NCBI RefSeq assembly: GCF_001368915.1
Contig: NZ_CSTE01000002.1
Coordinates: 938,920 to 988,539, forward strand
Length of the DNA: 49,620 nucleotides
From: Haloferax massiliensis
GTDB lineage: Archaea; Halobacteriota; Halobacteria; Halobacteriales; Haloferacaceae
Reading direction: 5' to 3'
Each line of letters begins with the position of its first letter. Position 1 is the stretch's first letter. Under the pieces are notes generated by a model. The model did not search any database. It had not been told where the DNA came from and was given only the letters and a program-made list of their open reading frames with translations. Positions 33,221 to 42,273 of this stretch are shown here, piece after piece. The position numbers were made by a program, and so were the translations under genes.

Positions 33221-33721
33221 CTACGCGGCCTCGCTCGGCTCTTCGAGCTTCCCGGCGGCGGCCTCGACCGCCTCGTAGTCGGGTTCGACGCCGGGGTCGT
33301 CGCTGACCCACGCGTAGGTGATTTCGCCGTCGCCGTCCACGACGAACACCGCGCGCTTCGCCACGCGGTTGACGCCGAGGCTCGCGAAGTCCATCGCCAC
33401 GTCGTAGGCGTCGACGAGTTCGCGGTTCGTGTCGCTGATGAGGCCGAAGTTGAGGCCGTTCCGCTCGGCGAACTCCGTCAGCGTGAACGGCGTGTCGATG
33501 CTGATGCCGTACACCGTCGCGCCGACGTCCTCGAAGTTGGCCATCTGGTCGCGGAACGTGCACATCTCGGTGGTGCACGTGCCGGTGAAGGCCGCGGGGA
33601 AGAACGCGAGGACGAGCGGCGCGTCGTCGAGGTTCTCCGAGAGCGTGAACGACTCGATGTCGCCGTCGATGTCGGTGAGCGGTGCGGTGAAATCCGGGGC
33701 GTCGTCGCCGACTGATACCAT
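33221..33721 (-). CDS. Peroxiredoxin, PrxQ/BCP type
   Basis: This 166-residue protein starts MVSVGDDAPDFTAP and has the peroxidatic Cys49 in FPAAFTGTC and a second Cys54 five residues on, the pattern of atypical 2-Cys PrxQ/BCP enzymes. It reduces hydrogen peroxide and organic hydroperoxides. ATG 33721 fits the conserved start; nine extra residues from 33748 do not. Confidence 0.93.
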   Translation of the reverse strand: MVSVGDDAPDFTAPLTDIDGDIESFTLSENLDDAPLVLAFFPAAFTGTCTTEMCTFRDQMANFEDVGATVYGISIDTPFTLTEFAERNGLNFGLISDTNRELVDAYDVAMDFASLGVNRVAKRAVFVVDGDGEITYAWVSDDPGVEPDYEAVEAAAGKLEEPSEAA

Positions 33722-33981
33722 ACGGGTGCCATTCGACTCCGCACACATTATTTCACCGTCGGCGGAAATTCAGGCGTCGCCGACGGCGGACCCGTTGGTC
33801 GCCAACGCAGCGGCCGGCCGACTGCGCTCGACACGCCGGCCACAAGCTTTTCGTAGGAGCTGTCGGCCGAGACGCGTCGATTCGGCCGATACGAGGGTTA
33901 CGACGCGCCGATATTCCGTCTTTCCAGAACCCGTAGAAGGCAAAAAGCCTATAATTGCCACTAGGTAACGCAGAAATAGAG

Positions 33982-34257
33982 ATGTTCGAGACCATCACCC
34001 CACTGTTCCCGGGACTCCCGGGCGGACCCGAGCTGCTCGTCGTGCTGCTCATCGTCGTCCTGCTGTTCGGCGCGAACAAGATTCCGAAGCTCGCACGGTC
34101 CTCCGGGCAGGCCATCGGCGAGTTCCAGCGCGGCCGCGAGGAGATCGAAGACGAACTGCAGGACGTGACGGGCGACGACGACGAAGACGACGCGACCGAC
34201 GAGAGTCCGGCCGAGTCGGTTTCGACCGAATCGGTTTCGACCGAGTCGTCGAACTAA
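33982..34257 (+). CDS. tatA: Sec-independent protein translocase subunit TatA
   Basis: The 91-residue protein has a short N-terminal tail, one membrane helix (about 16-30), the FG hinge at 29-30, the amphipathic helix ANKIPKLARSSGQAIGEFQRG and a long acidic tail with a repeated VSTESVSTES. It forms the pore component of the Tat pathway, which exports folded proteins and dominates secretion in haloarchaea. TatC is not in this window. ATG 33982 lies about 30 bases behind a CCTATAAT box. Confidence 0.92.
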   Translation: MFETITPLFPGLPGGPELLVVLLIVVLLFGANKIPKLARSSGQAIGEFQRGREEIEDELQDVTGDDDEDDATDESPAESVSTESVSTESSN

Positions 34258-34335
34258 TCGCAGCTCACTCTCTCTCCTCTGTCCGCCCAGTGCGAACCAC
34301 GCGATTTTTGGCCGGTCCTGAGAGATAGCGCCGTG

Positions 34336-34408
34336 GGGCGTGTGGCCTAGTGGACAGGGCGAGAGGTTCCTAACCTCTCGATCGCGGGTTCGAATCCCGT
34401 CACGCCCG
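34336..34408 (+). tRNA. tRNA-Arg (anticodon CCT)
   Basis: The acceptor arms GGGCGTG/CACGCCC (34336-34342, 34401-34407) pair fully, with discriminator G34408. The anticodon stem AGAGG/CCTCT encloses the loop TTCCTAA, giving CCT for AGG codons. The T-arm contains the canonical TTCGAAT loop. No CCA is encoded. It is followed by a series of copies of its own 3' end. Confidence 0.95.
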
Positions 34409-34655
34409 TTATCGTGACGAGCGCCGCGAGTCCGATAACGCACCGTGCGGGATTCGAATCAGAGAGCGAGCGTAGCGAGCGACCGAGGTTCGAATCCCGT
34501 CACGCCCGCCTCTCTCACTCGTTCGGCTGACGCGGCGTACATCGCAAGCGCTCCGCGTTCGCTCAATCCCGTCACGCCCGCCTCTCTCACTTCGTTCGCT
34601 CAGCGACCGTTCCCGAGTCCCACTCGTTTCACTCGCGGGACTCCCGTCACGCCCG
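34409..34655 (+). repeat. tRNA-Arg trailer: three copies of the tRNA 3' end
   Basis: After the tRNA, its 3' end recurs at 34487-34508 (22 identical bases), 34565-34580 (16) and 34642-34655 (14), all in the same orientation, with steps of 100, 72 and 75 bases. Two spacers start with CCTCTCTCAC and contain TCGTTCG. The first spacer has a GTTATCG/CGATAAC stem at 34408-34414 and 34433-34439. The copies could be remains of repeated integration events at this tRNA (att sites) or a duplicated trailer element. No integrase gene is nearby. Confidence 0.8.
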
Positions 34656-34848
34656 CTCGGGCGCGTTGCTCCGTCACCCCGTCGTGAGCTCGGCTCGTGC
34701 GACGGTTAAGCGCCGATTTATCGGCCCGATACGCGGAGTGGATACGACGTTCTCATATAAATGGGTATAAAAATGGAACTTAAAAAGGTCTTAAATTGTG
34801 AGTTAATTGAGGAAAAGACTTTTCCATCGGCCCGAATACCCCGTCACA
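34656..34848 (+). promoter_or_regulatory. AT-rich promoter region of the pilus operon
   Basis: The stretch 34750-34810 is unusually AT-rich, with several TATA-like boxes (CATATAAA, GTATAAAA, CTTAAAAA, CTTAAATT). A 15-bp palindrome, GGAAAAG-A-CTTTTCC, lies at 34811-34825, some 24 bases before ATG 34849 and about where transcription from the CTTAAATT box would start. This would suit an operator for a repressor. Confidence 0.5.
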
Positions 34849-37800
34849 ATGGCAACGGACGACGCCGACGGAGGGGATCAAAAGGCGTTAACGGGTGATG
34901 TAACGTCACCCGAGGAGAGCGACACCGCTCCGGAGCAGGCGTCGAACGCGCGCGTCGGGTCGTACACCTGGGCCGACTTTCTCGACGAATACGGAACTGA
35001 CGGCGATGTGAGCGCGCTCTACGGCAACGACCCGCGGACGAAACGCGACGCGCACGGAACCTCCCGGTGGGAAGACGGCGAGCGGTCGGCCGCGACGCCG
35101 ACCCGGACCGACTGGGACCGCGTCGACCTCGACCCCGAGGAGTACCTCGACTGTCACCCGGTCGACGTGGCGGACGTCGTCGGCGAGCGGGGCGCGCACG
35201 CGAGAGACATCTACAGGCAGTTCGAAGCCTTCTGCGACCCCGAGACCACGCCCGTCGTCAAGGACGTGTGGCTGTGGGAACACTACAAGCGCGAGTACTA
35301 CTACGAGGACGACGGCTCCCGCCCGCGGGATTCGGCGGGGGAAATCGTCCCCTTCGACGGCGAGGAGGCGCTGGGCTTCGACCCCGACCACATCGAGAAC
35401 GCGCTGGCGCGGGCCGGACAGCGCGGCAAGGAGCTCGACGCGGTCGTCGACGAGCGCACGGTCGACGTGGACCCCGAGTTCGACGAGGACGCGTTCTTCT
35501 CCAGCGTCGACGGCACGACCACGCTCGCGAACCGCTACGACCTCGAAAAGGCCGTCCCGATGGAGAAGAAGTCGCACTTCCGCGAAGTCGAGCGCTACTG
35601 GGTGAACAAGCCCTACGCGTTCGTCATCATCTTCCACTCCGTCAAGGAAAACGAGAAGAAGTACTACGTCATCGAACCGTACCTGAACCGCATCGAAGAC
35701 GACCTGACGGACTTCCTGACGAACAAACTTCGGACCGCCATCAAGTACGGCGACGAGAGCGTCGTCGAGGGCGGCCGCGACAACCGCGGACGGGTCATCG
35801 AAGCCGAGACCTACGAACTGCTCTCGCGGTACGACCTCTACGACCCGCCGGCGTCCGCGACCGGCGAAAGCGACGACGGTTCGGCCGCTGACGGGGCGTC
35901 GGCTGCCTCTTCGGGCCTCGCCTCTCGACTCGGGCTGGGCGGTCTCTTCGGCGGCGGAAGTGGCTCGGCGGCCGACGCATCGACGACCGCCGCTCCCGCC
36001 GGGCGGTTCGGCGGACTCGGGACCCGTCTGGGGCTGGGTTCCGTCTTCGGCGGTCGGTCACGCGACGCCGACGAGGACGAGCCGCTCGGCGGCATCGACG
36101 GCATCGCCGTCCGGCCCGAACCGGCGGTCCTCGCCGACGACCCCAACGAACTGAACGACTACCAGGTGCGGAAGCTCCAGTACTACCTCCGCCGCGACTT
36201 CATCGGCTACGAGCGCATCGACGGCATCAAACACGACATCAACGTCGAGGACATCTCCTGCGACGGCTACAACTCGCCGGTGTTCGTCTACCACTCCGAC
36301 TACGAGCAGATCATCTCGAACGTCTACCACGGCGAGGGCGAACTCGACGACTTCGTCGTGAAACTCGCCCAGCGCTCCGGGAAGGGCATCTCGAAGCGCC
36401 GCCCGCAGGTCGACGCGACGCTCCCCGACGGGTCGCGCGCGCAGCTCACCCTCGGCCGCGAGGTGTCGGACCACGGGACGAACTACACCATCCGCCAGTT
36501 CAAGGACGTCCCCTTCACGCCCATCGACCTCATCAACTGGTCGACGTTCTCGCTGGAGGAGATGGCGTTCCTCTGGCTCTGCATCGAAAACGACAAGAGC
36601 CTCATCTTCGCCGGTGGGACTGCGTCCGGGAAGACCACCTCGCTCAACGCCGTCTCGCTTTTCATCCCGTCGAACACGAAAATCGTCTCCATCGAGGACA
36701 CCCGCGAGGTCGAACTCCCCCAGCGCAACTGGATTGCCTCCGTCACCCGCCCGTCGTTCGCGGACGACGACAAAGGCGACGTCGACGAGTTCGACCTGCT
36801 CGAAGCCGCGCTCCGCCAGCGCCCCGACTACATCGTGATGGGTGAGATTCGCGGCGAGGAGGGCCGGACGCTGTTCCAGGTCATGTCCACCGGCCACACC
36901 ACGTACACGACGTTCCACGCCGACTCGGTCGGCGAGGTGCTCAAGCGGTTTACGACCGCGCCCATCAACGTCTCGAAGACGATGTTCACCGCCCTCGACC
37001 TCGTGTCCATCCAGACCTCAACGCGGGTCGGCGGCAACAAGGTGCGCCGGAACAAGTCGCTCACCGAAATCAACCACTACGACCCCGAGAACGACGAGAT
37101 TAACGTCCAAGACATCTACCAGTGGCAGGCCGAGACCGACGAGTTCCTCCAGATGGGCTCGTCGAACACGCTCGAAGACATCAAGTTCGACCGCGGCTGG
37201 AACCACGAGACGCTCGAACTGGAGATTTTCAAGCGGCAGGTCATCCTCGCGTACCTCATCGACCGCGGGCTCAACACCTACACGCAGGTCGCGGCGACGT
37301 TCCAGGCGTTCATCAACGACCAGGACACCATCCTCGGGCTGATGGCGACCGACGACCTCGAACGGAGCCTCGAAGACCTCCGGGAGATGGAGTCTGTCCA
37401 CATCAACATCGACCCCGAGAGCGAGGCGATGGTCCCCCGGCCGGACCCGCCCGAACACGTCCGGAAGCTGGCGCAGGACATCCTCCGTCGAGCCGAAGAC
37501 GAGCTGTTCCCCGACTACCGGGGGCGCGACGTCGGCGAGGTCGCGGATGCGCTCAACCACATGCGCGATGCAACGGACGTGGAGGCGACGCCCGGCGAGC
37601 GGGACGAACTCGACTCGCTCGAAGCGTCGAGCCGCGACCCCGAACTCGACGAGGGACGCGACCGGTCCGAACTGGACGCGGGCGACGAGACCCCCGAAAT
37701 CGAGGGCGACCGCGGCCCCTCCTCGCTCGACGGCGAGGACGAGACGCCGGCGCTGGAATCGGGGCGCGACGCGGACGACGAACCGGACGGCTTCGGAGAC

Positions 37801-38103
37801 GACGACGGGCCGTTCGGTTTCGACGACGCCCCCTCGTTGTCCGACCCCAACGACGACGCCGACCTCGACGACTTCTTCGGCGCGTTCGGTATCGACGGGG
37901 GGTCGGGGTCGGCTTCGGGGCCGGCCGCCGACCCGGACGACGGGGCGAACCCGGGCGGGCACGGAGACCACGAAGCGGACTCAGACGACGAGGGCGACCG
38001 CGGAGACGAGACGTGGGGCGGCTTCGAGGCGGCCGAGGCCGACGACCCGCCGGACGCCGACGACGCGGACGCGCGCGGTTCGGACTCCGGTGAGGGGGAG
38101 TAG
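34849..38103 (+). CDS. pilB: Type IV pilus assembly ATPase PilB (large haloarchaeal form)
   Basis: This 1084-residue GspE/PilB secretion ATPase has an N-terminal domain (about 1-340), a Gly/Ala/Ser-rich insertion (about 344-415), then the ATPase core with Walker A GGTASGKTT (Gly589, Lys595), the Asp box, Walker B IVMGEIRGEE (Glu666) and a HADSVGEVLKR His box. The C-terminal about 180 residues are very acidic and low in complexity. The insertion has two similar helices: LASRLGLGGLFGG and LGTRLGLGSVFGG. It drives assembly of pilins through PilC, encoded directly downstream. Start ATG 34849 is behind an AT-rich promoter region. The tail and insertion are unlike bacterial PilB. Confidence 0.92.
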   Translation: MATDDADGGDQKALTGDVTSPEESDTAPEQASNARVGSYTWADFLDEYGTDGDVSALYGNDPRTKRDAHGTSRWEDGERSAATPTRTDWDRVDLDPEEYLDCHPVDVADVVGERGAHARDIYRQFEAFCDPETTPVVKDVWLWEHYKREYYYEDDGSRPRDSAGEIVPFDGEEALGFDPDHIENALARAGQRGKELDAVVDERTVDVDPEFDEDAFFSSVDGTTTLANRYDLEKAVPMEKKSHFREVERYWVNKPYAFVIIFHSVKENEKKYYVIEPYLNRIEDDLTDFLTNKLRTAIKYGDESVVEGGRDNRGRVIEAETYELLSRYDLYDPPASATGESDDGSAADGASAASSGLASRLGLGGLFGGGSGSAADASTTAAPAGRFGGLGTRLGLGSVFGGRSRDADEDEPLGGIDGIAVRPEPAVLADDPNELNDYQVRKLQYYLRRDFIGYERIDGIKHDINVEDISCDGYNSPVFVYHSDYEQIISNVYHGEGELDDFVVKLAQRSGKGISKRRPQVDATLPDGSRAQLTLGREVSDHGTNYTIRQFKDVPFTPIDLINWSTFSLEEMAFLWLCIENDKSLIFAGGTASGKTTSLNAVSLFIPSNTKIVSIEDTREVELPQRNWIASVTRPSFADDDKGDVDEFDLLEAALRQRPDYIVMGEIRGEEGRTLFQVMSTGHTTYTTFHADSVGEVLKRFTTAPINVSKTMFTALDLVSIQTSTRVGGNKVRRNKSLTEINHYDPENDEINVQDIYQWQAETDEFLQMGSSNTLEDIKFDRGWNHETLELEIFKRQVILAYLIDRGLNTYTQVAATFQAFINDQDTILGLMATDDLERSLEDLREMESVHINIDPESEAMVPRPDPPEHVRKLAQDILRRAEDELFPDYRGRDVGEVADALNHMRDATDVEATPGERDELDSLEASSRDPELDEGRDRSELDAGDETPEIEGDRGPSSLDGEDETPALESGRDADDEPDGFGDDDGPFGFDDAPSLSDPNDDADLDDFFGAFGIDGGSGSASGPAADPDDGANPGGHGDHEADSDDEGDRGDETWGGFEAAEADDPPDADDADARGSDSGEGE

Positions 38104-40146
38104 ATGAGCAACCTCGATTCGAACGGCTCGGGCGGGCTCGACCGCAGCACCGACACCCTCGGCGACGCCTTCTACCCGCTGTTTCAGTTCATCTTCGACA
38201 CGGACGGGGAGTTCGTCGCCGACGTCGAAGAGAAGCTCCAGCAGGCCCGGATGCCCGACACCGTCGAACTCTACCTCTCGCGGGCGCTCGCGGTCGGCGT
38301 CCTCGTCGGCCTCGTGCTGTGGCTCGTCGGGATGGTCGTCGGCTACGGCGTCTTCGCGCTCGGACTCGTCTCGGCCGACTCGCTGAGCCTCGGGATTCCG
38401 GTCGGGAGCGAGGCCACGGCGGCCACGCTCCGGTCGCTCGCGATGCCCGCGGCCGTCGTCCTCTCGGGGCTGGTCTTCGGGTCCCTCGGCTTCGCCGGCG
38501 GGTTCGGGACGCTCGTCGCCATCCCGTACTCGACGGCGTCCGCCCGCAAGCGCGAGATAAACATGCTCCTGACGGACTCCGTCTCGTTCATGTACGCCCT
38601 CTCCGTGGGCGGACTGAACCAACTGGAGATACTGGAGGCGATGGCCCGCGCCGAAGACACCTACGGCGAGGTCTCCCGGGAGTTCCAGAGCATCGTTCAG
38701 GAGACGGAGTACTTCGGCACCGACTACCGCAACGCCATCCGCCAGCAGGCGATTTTGACCCCCTCCGACGAGCTCTCGCAGTTCCTGACGGACATGCTCT
38801 CTATCGTCAACTCCGGCGGCGACATGCAGGGCTTCCTCGACGACAAGAAGGACAAGCACCTCCGGACCGCGAAACAACAGCAGGAACAGACGCTGGAGAC
38901 GATGGAGCTGTTCGGCGAGATGTACATGACGCTGTCGCTGTTCCCGCTGCTTCTCATCATCATCCTCGTCATCATGAGCATGCTCGGGGAGGCCCAGTCG
39001 AGCCTGCTGTACGCGACCGTCTACGGGCTCATCCCGCTGACCGGGGTCGGCTTCCTCGTGCTCGTCTCGACGGTCAAACAGGACGAAATCGGCGACGGCT
39101 TCCTCAGCCCCGACGACGAGAGCGACCGCCTGCAGGGCCAACAGCGAGAGGGCCTCATCCACATGGGGCTCATCGAGAGCTACGTCGGCGAGTTCAGCCT
39201 CTTTTCGCGCATCAAGTCTCGCGAGGGGACGTTCAAGACGAAAGAGCTCCTGCGCCGGCCGCACCTGTTTTTCAAACAGCATCCGCTTTTCACCCTCGCG
39301 CTGACGGTGCCCGCGGCGCTCGCGCTCCTCGCCGTCGCCGTCGTCGGCGGGGCCGCTCCGACGACGTGGGACGGGATGATAGCGAACCCCGTCTGGGGGA
39401 CGTTCATCTGGTTTTACGTTCCGGTCTACCTCGTCGCGGTGCCGCTGACCGTCTTCCACGAGTGGAACGTCCACTCGCGGTCGGCCATCACCGGAAAGCT
39501 CTCCGACAACCTCCGCAAGCTATCGAGCGCGAACGACACCGGTCAGACGCTCCTCGAATCGGTCAAAACCGTCTCCGACACCTCCTCGGGGAAGCTCGCC
39601 GACGAGTTCGAGGTGATGCACGCGAAGGTCCACTACGGGATGAGCCTCAAGGAGGCGCTCGTCGAGTTCAACAACAAGTACCACATCCCGCGGCTCGCCC
39701 GGACGGTCAAGCTCATCACGAAGGCCCAGGAGGCGTCGAGCCAGATAACCGAGGTGCTGACGACGGCCGCGCAGGCCTCCGAGAACCAAGACGACATCGA
39801 GCGCGAGCGCATCTCGCGGACCCGGATGCAGGTCGCCATCATCCTCATGACGTACGTGACGCTGCTCGCGGTGATGGCCATCCTGAAGACGCAGTTCCTC
39901 GACGTGATGGCCGGGCTCTCGTCGCAGGCGTCGAGTTCGGGCGGCGCGACGACCGGCGGACCGAGCTTCGGCGGCGGCATCGACCCCGACCTGCTGTCGC
40001 TTCTGTTCTTCCACGGCGTCACCATTCAGGCGATGCTGTCGGGATTCATCAGCGGCTACATCCGCAACGCGGACCTCCTCTCGGGGGTCAAGTTCGTCGT
40101 CATCCTCCAGACGCTCTCGCTCGCGGTGTGGATGGTGGTCGGATGA
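38104..40146 (+). CDS. pilC: Type IV pilus assembly membrane platform protein PilC
   Basis: The 680-residue membrane protein has two T2SS-F (PilC/TadC) domains, each preceded by hydrophobic helices: the first with LTDSVSFMYALSVGGLNQLEIL, and the second with LADEFEVMHAKVHYGMSLKEAL. It recruits PilB to the membrane and couples ATP hydrolysis to pilin extrusion. Its ATG follows the PilB stop directly. The last codons overlap the next gene by four bases, so the cluster is one operon. Confidence 0.92.
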   Translation: MSNLDSNGSGGLDRSTDTLGDAFYPLFQFIFDTDGEFVADVEEKLQQARMPDTVELYLSRALAVGVLVGLVLWLVGMVVGYGVFALGLVSADSLSLGIPVGSEATAATLRSLAMPAAVVLSGLVFGSLGFAGGFGTLVAIPYSTASARKREINMLLTDSVSFMYALSVGGLNQLEILEAMARAEDTYGEVSREFQSIVQETEYFGTDYRNAIRQQAILTPSDELSQFLTDMLSIVNSGGDMQGFLDDKKDKHLRTAKQQQEQTLETMELFGEMYMTLSLFPLLLIIILVIMSMLGEAQSSLLYATVYGLIPLTGVGFLVLVSTVKQDEIGDGFLSPDDESDRLQGQQREGLIHMGLIESYVGEFSLFSRIKSREGTFKTKELLRRPHLFFKQHPLFTLALTVPAALALLAVAVVGGAAPTTWDGMIANPVWGTFIWFYVPVYLVAVPLTVFHEWNVHSRSAITGKLSDNLRKLSSANDTGQTLLESVKTVSDTSSGKLADEFEVMHAKVHYGMSLKEALVEFNNKYHIPRLARTVKLITKAQEASSQITEVLTTAAQASENQDDIERERISRTRMQVAIILMTYVTLLAVMAILKTQFLDVMAGLSSQASSSGGATTGGPSFGGGIDPDLLSLLFFHGVTIQAMLSGFISGYIRNADLLSGVKFVVILQTLSLAVWMVVG

Positions 40147-40640
40147 CTCGGCCCCGCCGCCGCGGCGACGGTCGCCGCGAGACGGGCGGCCGGAGCGCCC
40201 GCGCCCAGACGACCATCGACTTCGCCGTCGGCGTCGGCATCTTCCTCCTCGCGGTCGCGTGGGTCGTCGGCACCATCCCGCAGATTCTCGACCCCTTCGA
40301 GGCCGAACAGGACCGCCCGCTGGTCGCCAACCGCGCCGCCGACTCGCTCACCCAGCGCCTGCTCGTCGACGACGAGAACCCCGACGTGCTCGACGCGGCC
40401 TGCACCGAGGCGTTCTTCGACGGGAACCCGCCGCCCGGCGACTGCGACTACGGGAACGCCGACCCCAACGCCGCGACCGGTATCGGCGCGTCGTACGGGC
40501 TCAACGTCACGCTCTCGCGGGGCGGGAGCGTCGTCGAGACGACCGGCGAGCCGGTCCCGACCACCCGGAGCGTCGTCACCGCGCGGCGGGCCGTCCTGCT
40601 CGACGGCGACCTCCACGAACTCGCGGTGAGGGTGTGGTGA
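40143..40640 (+). CDS. Pilin-like protein 1 (PibD-type N-terminus), 165 aa
   Basis: The protein has a basic leader, then SARAQTTIDFAVGVGIFLLAVAW. Arg20-Ala21 before Gln22, with Asp26 at +5, matches the consensus cleavage site of the prepilin peptidase PibD. A hydrophobic helix (about 27-44) follows, then a soluble domain with two Cys residues (about residues 87 and 100). It would be a minor pilin or assembly subunit of the PilB/PilC machine. Start and stop overlap PilC and the next gene by four bases (ATGA). Confidence 0.75.
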   Translation: MTRPRRRGDGRRETGGRSARAQTTIDFAVGVGIFLLAVAWVVGTIPQILDPFEAEQDRPLVANRAADSLTQRLLVDDENPDVLDAACTEAFFDGNPPPGDCDYGNADPNAATGIGASYGLNVTLSRGGSVVETTGEPVPTTRSVVTARRAVLLDGDLHELAVRVW

Positions 40641-41269
40641 CCGTGTCTCGCGCACAGGCCCACGCGCTCGAAGCCATCGTCGCCGCGATGGTGCTCCTCG
40701 CCAGCGTCACGTTCGCGCTGCAGGTGACCGCGGTGACGCCCCTGACCGCGAGCACGTCGAGCCAACACATCGAAAACCAGCAGGCCGCCGTCGCCGACGG
40801 CGTCCTGACGGCGGCAGCCGAGACCGGCGCACTGAAGCGAACGGTCCTGTTCACGCACCCCGAAAACGGGAGTTTCTACGGCATCGACGCGCGCGGCTAC
40901 TACGTCGACGGCGGGCCGCCGACCGCCTTCGGGGCGATGCTCAACGAGTCCTTTTTGGACCGCGGCATCGCGTTCAACGTCTACCTGCACTACCTGCGCG
41001 ACCGGGAGGTCAGACGGACGACCCGCCTCGTGTACATGGGCGAGCCGAGCGACCACGCCGTCTCGCGGACCCGGCTCGTGACGCTCACGGACGACGACGC
41101 GCTGACCGAACCGGGAACCTCGCCGGGCGGCGAGCCTCGCGCGGTCGAGACGCCGAAGACGCTCGAATCGGTCGACGCCGCGGCCGACGAGGAGTACTTC
41201 GTTCAGGACGGGAGCGCGGGGCCGCTGTACGGCGTCGTCGACGTGGAGGTGGTCGTATGGCGGATGTGA
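40637..41269 (+). CDS. Pilin-like protein 2 (GTG start), 210 aa
   Basis: The start GTG overlaps the previous stop (GTGA). The N-terminus TVSRAQAHALEAIVAAMVLLASVTF has Arg5-Ala6 before Gln7 and a glutamate shortly after, then a hydrophobic helix, again a pilin-type arrangement. The remaining 180 residues are a beta-rich external domain, ending in VVDVEVVVW. A second GTG at 40643 is possible. The function is probably minor pilin or pilus-linked surface protein. Confidence 0.72.
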   Translation: MTVSRAQAHALEAIVAAMVLLASVTFALQVTAVTPLTASTSSQHIENQQAAVADGVLTAAAETGALKRTVLFTHPENGSFYGIDARGYYVDGGPPTAFGAMLNESFLDRGIAFNVYLHYLRDREVRRTTRLVYMGEPSDHAVSRTRLVTLTDDDALTEPGTSPGGEPRAVETPKTLESVDAAADEEYFVQDGSAGPLYGVVDVEVVVWRM

Positions 41270-42273
41270 CCGACGCGTTCGAGCGCGCGAGCGATGCAGT
41301 TGGAGAGGCGAGCGAGGCGGACGGCCCGAGGCGGTTCGGCGGCGACGACCGCGGCCAGCTGATGCTCGTCGCCGCGCTCGCAATCGCGGTGCTCCTCGTC
41401 GGCCTCGCGCTGACGCTCAACACCGCGATTTACACGGAGAACCTCGCCACGCGCACGACCGACACGAACCTCGACGGGGCGGTCACCCACGGCGGCGCGG
41501 TCGAGGCGGGCGCGGGGGCGGTCCTCGACGAGACTAACCGCGAGGGCGGAACGTACGGCGAACTCAACGACTCGTTCGGCGAGGCGTTCGGCAACTGGAG
41601 CGACGCGGCCGCGACGCTCGCCGCGGTCAGAGGGGCCGCGACGGACGCCTCGCACGTCGACCGCGTCCGAGGCACGCGAATCTCCCAGACCGACGCGGCG
41701 CGGAACTTCACGGACAGGAACGAGACGACCGACTGGACGCTCGCGAGCGACGTCGGCGTCCGGGGCGTCCGATTCAACGTCTCGCGCGACTCGCTCGCAA
41801 CGAGCAGCGGGTCGGCGTTCGAACTCGTCGTCGACGACGGGACCGACGCCGTCGAGACCGAAATCTACCAAAATACGACGCAGGGGCGCGTCTTCGTGAC
41901 CGTCGAGGACGCCGGCGGGACCCGGACGACCTGTAGCGTCGCGGCCGATGCCGGCGACTACGTCACCGTCGACGTCGCCGACGGCCGGCTCAACGGGACC
42001 GCTTGCGACCCGCTCGACGCGGTTCACACCGACCTCGACGGCGCGGCCACCGTTTCGTACCGGAACGCGGGGGCCGCCGAGGGCTCCTACGAACTGTACG
42101 TAGACGAGACGAACGCCACGGTCTTCGACGCGACGAAGTACGCGTCCGCCGGAAGCGGGTCGTCACCGGTCGCACAGGAGGCGCTGTACGCCGTCACCGT
42201 CTCGTACGTCTACGAGTCGGGCGAGACGTACGTCTACCGAGAGCTTCGGGTCGCGCCGGGTGAGATTGCGTGA
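41257..42273 (+). CDS. Pilin-like protein 3, 338 aa
   Basis: The protein has a 30-residue acidic leader, then DDRGQLMLVAALAIAVLLVGLALTL, with Arg32-Gly33 before Gln34 as a possible PibD site, and one hydrophobic helix. The external domain (about 60-338) is Asp/Thr/Ser-rich with NxT/S sites for N-glycosylation. It overlaps the previous gene by 13 bases and the next by four. Confidence 0.72.
   Translation: MADVTDAFERASDAVGEASEADGPRRFGGDDRGQLMLVAALAIAVLLVGLALTLNTAIYTENLATRTTDTNLDGAVTHGGAVEAGAGAVLDETNREGGTYGELNDSFGEAFGNWSDAAATLAAVRGAATDASHVDRVRGTRISQTDAARNFTDRNETTDWTLASDVGVRGVRFNVSRDSLATSSGSAFELVVDDGTDAVETEIYQNTTQGRVFVTVEDAGGTRTTCSVAADAGDYVTVDVADGRLNGTACDPLDAVHTDLDGAATVSYRNAGAAEGSYELYVDETNATVFDATKYASAGSGSSPVAQEALYAVTVSYVYESGETYVYRELRVAPGEIA

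Noticed and set aside
34409..34655. tRNA-like repeats as a CRISPR or as additional tRNA genes
   Set aside because: Repeats are parts of a tRNA 3' end of unequal length and spacing, and no copy can form an acceptor stem or anticodon arm.
37981..39474. 497-codon frame opposite pilB/pilC
   Set aside because: Antisense shadow rich in Arg, Glu and Val; PilC on the plus strand has its membrane segments and T2SS-F motifs.
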